Assembly: GCA_017474705.1 (NCBI GenBank)
Contig: JAFVHC010000154.1
Coordinates: 1 to 6,129 of the forward strand
Reading direction: 5' to 3'
Source: Bacillota bacterium
GTDB taxonomy: Bacteria > Bacillota > Clostridia > Lachnospirales > Bianqueaceae
Length of the DNA stretch: 6,129 nt
A model generated the notes under the pieces. That model had not been told where the DNA came from, made no database searches, and worked only from the letters and a program-made list of their open reading frames with translations. The translations under genes were made by a program, and so were the position numbers. Position 1 is the first letter of the stretch; each line of letters opens with the position of its first letter. This document shows positions 5,819 through 6,129 of the stretch, in pieces.

Positions 5819-6129
5819 CAGAACGAATCTATGACTATGATAGTCACGTAATGACCTTTTCCGCCCGCGTCCTTTCCTGTACGCCTAAAGATGACGCGTT
5901 TGACATCGTCCTGGACCGCAGTGCCTTCTTCCCGGGCGGCGGCGGTCAGGACGCTGATACCGGTACTTTGGATGGAACACTTCTTCTTACGGTATTTGAA
6001 GAGAACGAGATCATCCATCACGTAAGTCCGACAGCGATGGAACCCGGCCATATCGTAGAAGGCTGTCTGGATCGGGAAGCGCGTTTGGGCAATATGCAGC
6101 AGCATTCGGGAGAACACGTCCTTTGCGCC
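5815..6129 (+). CDS. alaX: Alanyl-tRNA editing protein AlaX (N-terminal 105 residues; continues past window)
   Basis: The frame is open from ATG at 5815 to the right edge. DRSAFFPGGGGQDADTG (34-50) is the AlaRS/AlaX signature DRTxFYPxGGGQxxDxG. MQQHSGEHVL (94-103) contains the zinc-binding HxxxH of the editing site (H97, H101). Known AlaX proteins act in trans to hydrolyse Ser or Gly wrongly attached to tRNA-Ala. A full AlaRS is excluded at the N-terminus because the aminoacylation domain is absent and the editing motifs start at once. Whether a C-terminal DHHA1-like region follows cannot be seen. The start overlaps the GDPD stop as ATGA, and no separate promoter is visible, so it depends on the GDPD promoter. 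The functional link to GDPD is unclear. Confidence 0.92.
   Translation, partial: MTERIYDYDSHVMTFSARVLSCTPKDDAFDIVLDRSAFFPGGGGQDADTGTLDGTLLLTVFEENEIIHHVSPTAMEPGHIVEGCLDREARLGNMQQHSGEHVLCA

Overview
The window most resembles a chromosome segment of a Firmicute (Bacillota). The evidence is strong AGGAGG-type ribosome binding sites, sigma-A-like promoters with TTGACA/TGGACA and TATAAT/TATCAT boxes, very short spacers between genes, and protein families common in gut Firmicutes. These include an HTH-bearing REP-type tyrosine transposase, a DUF1015 protein and a two-gene GDPD/AlaX operon. Base composition looks roughly balanced by eye. Genus cannot be assigned; Erysipelotrichia or Clostridia-like gut lineages are guesses.

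Layout. Positions 1-1558 (minus) hold an almost complete N-acyl-D-amino-acid deacylase whose last residues run off the left edge. Divergent from it, across 88 bases with two overlapping promoters and one palindrome covering both -35 boxes, lies a plus-strand PLP enzyme of the D-serine dehydratase/D-threonine aldolase family (1647-2756). Together they look like a small D-amino-acid scavenging module: the deacylase frees D-amino acids and the PLP enzyme breaks down a D-beta-hydroxy amino acid. A tRNA-Leu(UAG) with its own near-consensus promoter follows (2767-2889). It ends at a hairpin with A and T runs on both sides (2892-2927), which can also end the convergent minus-strand gene.

The most unusual part is 2928-4933 on the minus strand. 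A Y1/HUH transposase of the RAYT type (4448-4933) is followed, in the -1 frame, by its own missing PWSSY motif and HTH tail and then by a DUF1015-like domain (2928-4532). Correcting a single -1 shift near 4553 gives a continuous protein of about 668 residues. The DUF1015 part has lost the family's DGNHS signature. I do not know of this domain combination as an established protein, so it is the best candidate for something undescribed. It could also be a decaying pseudogene or contain a sequencing error.

Divergent from it is an operon of a glycerophosphodiester phosphodiesterase (5087-5818) and an alanyl-tRNA editing protein, AlaX (5815 to the right edge), overlapping by ATGA. The shared 153-base upstream region carries promoters in both directions and three ATGTCC/GGACAT half-sites. 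No gene-free stretch exceeds 300 bases. I saw no CRISPR array, rRNA, complete insertion sequence or riboswitch.
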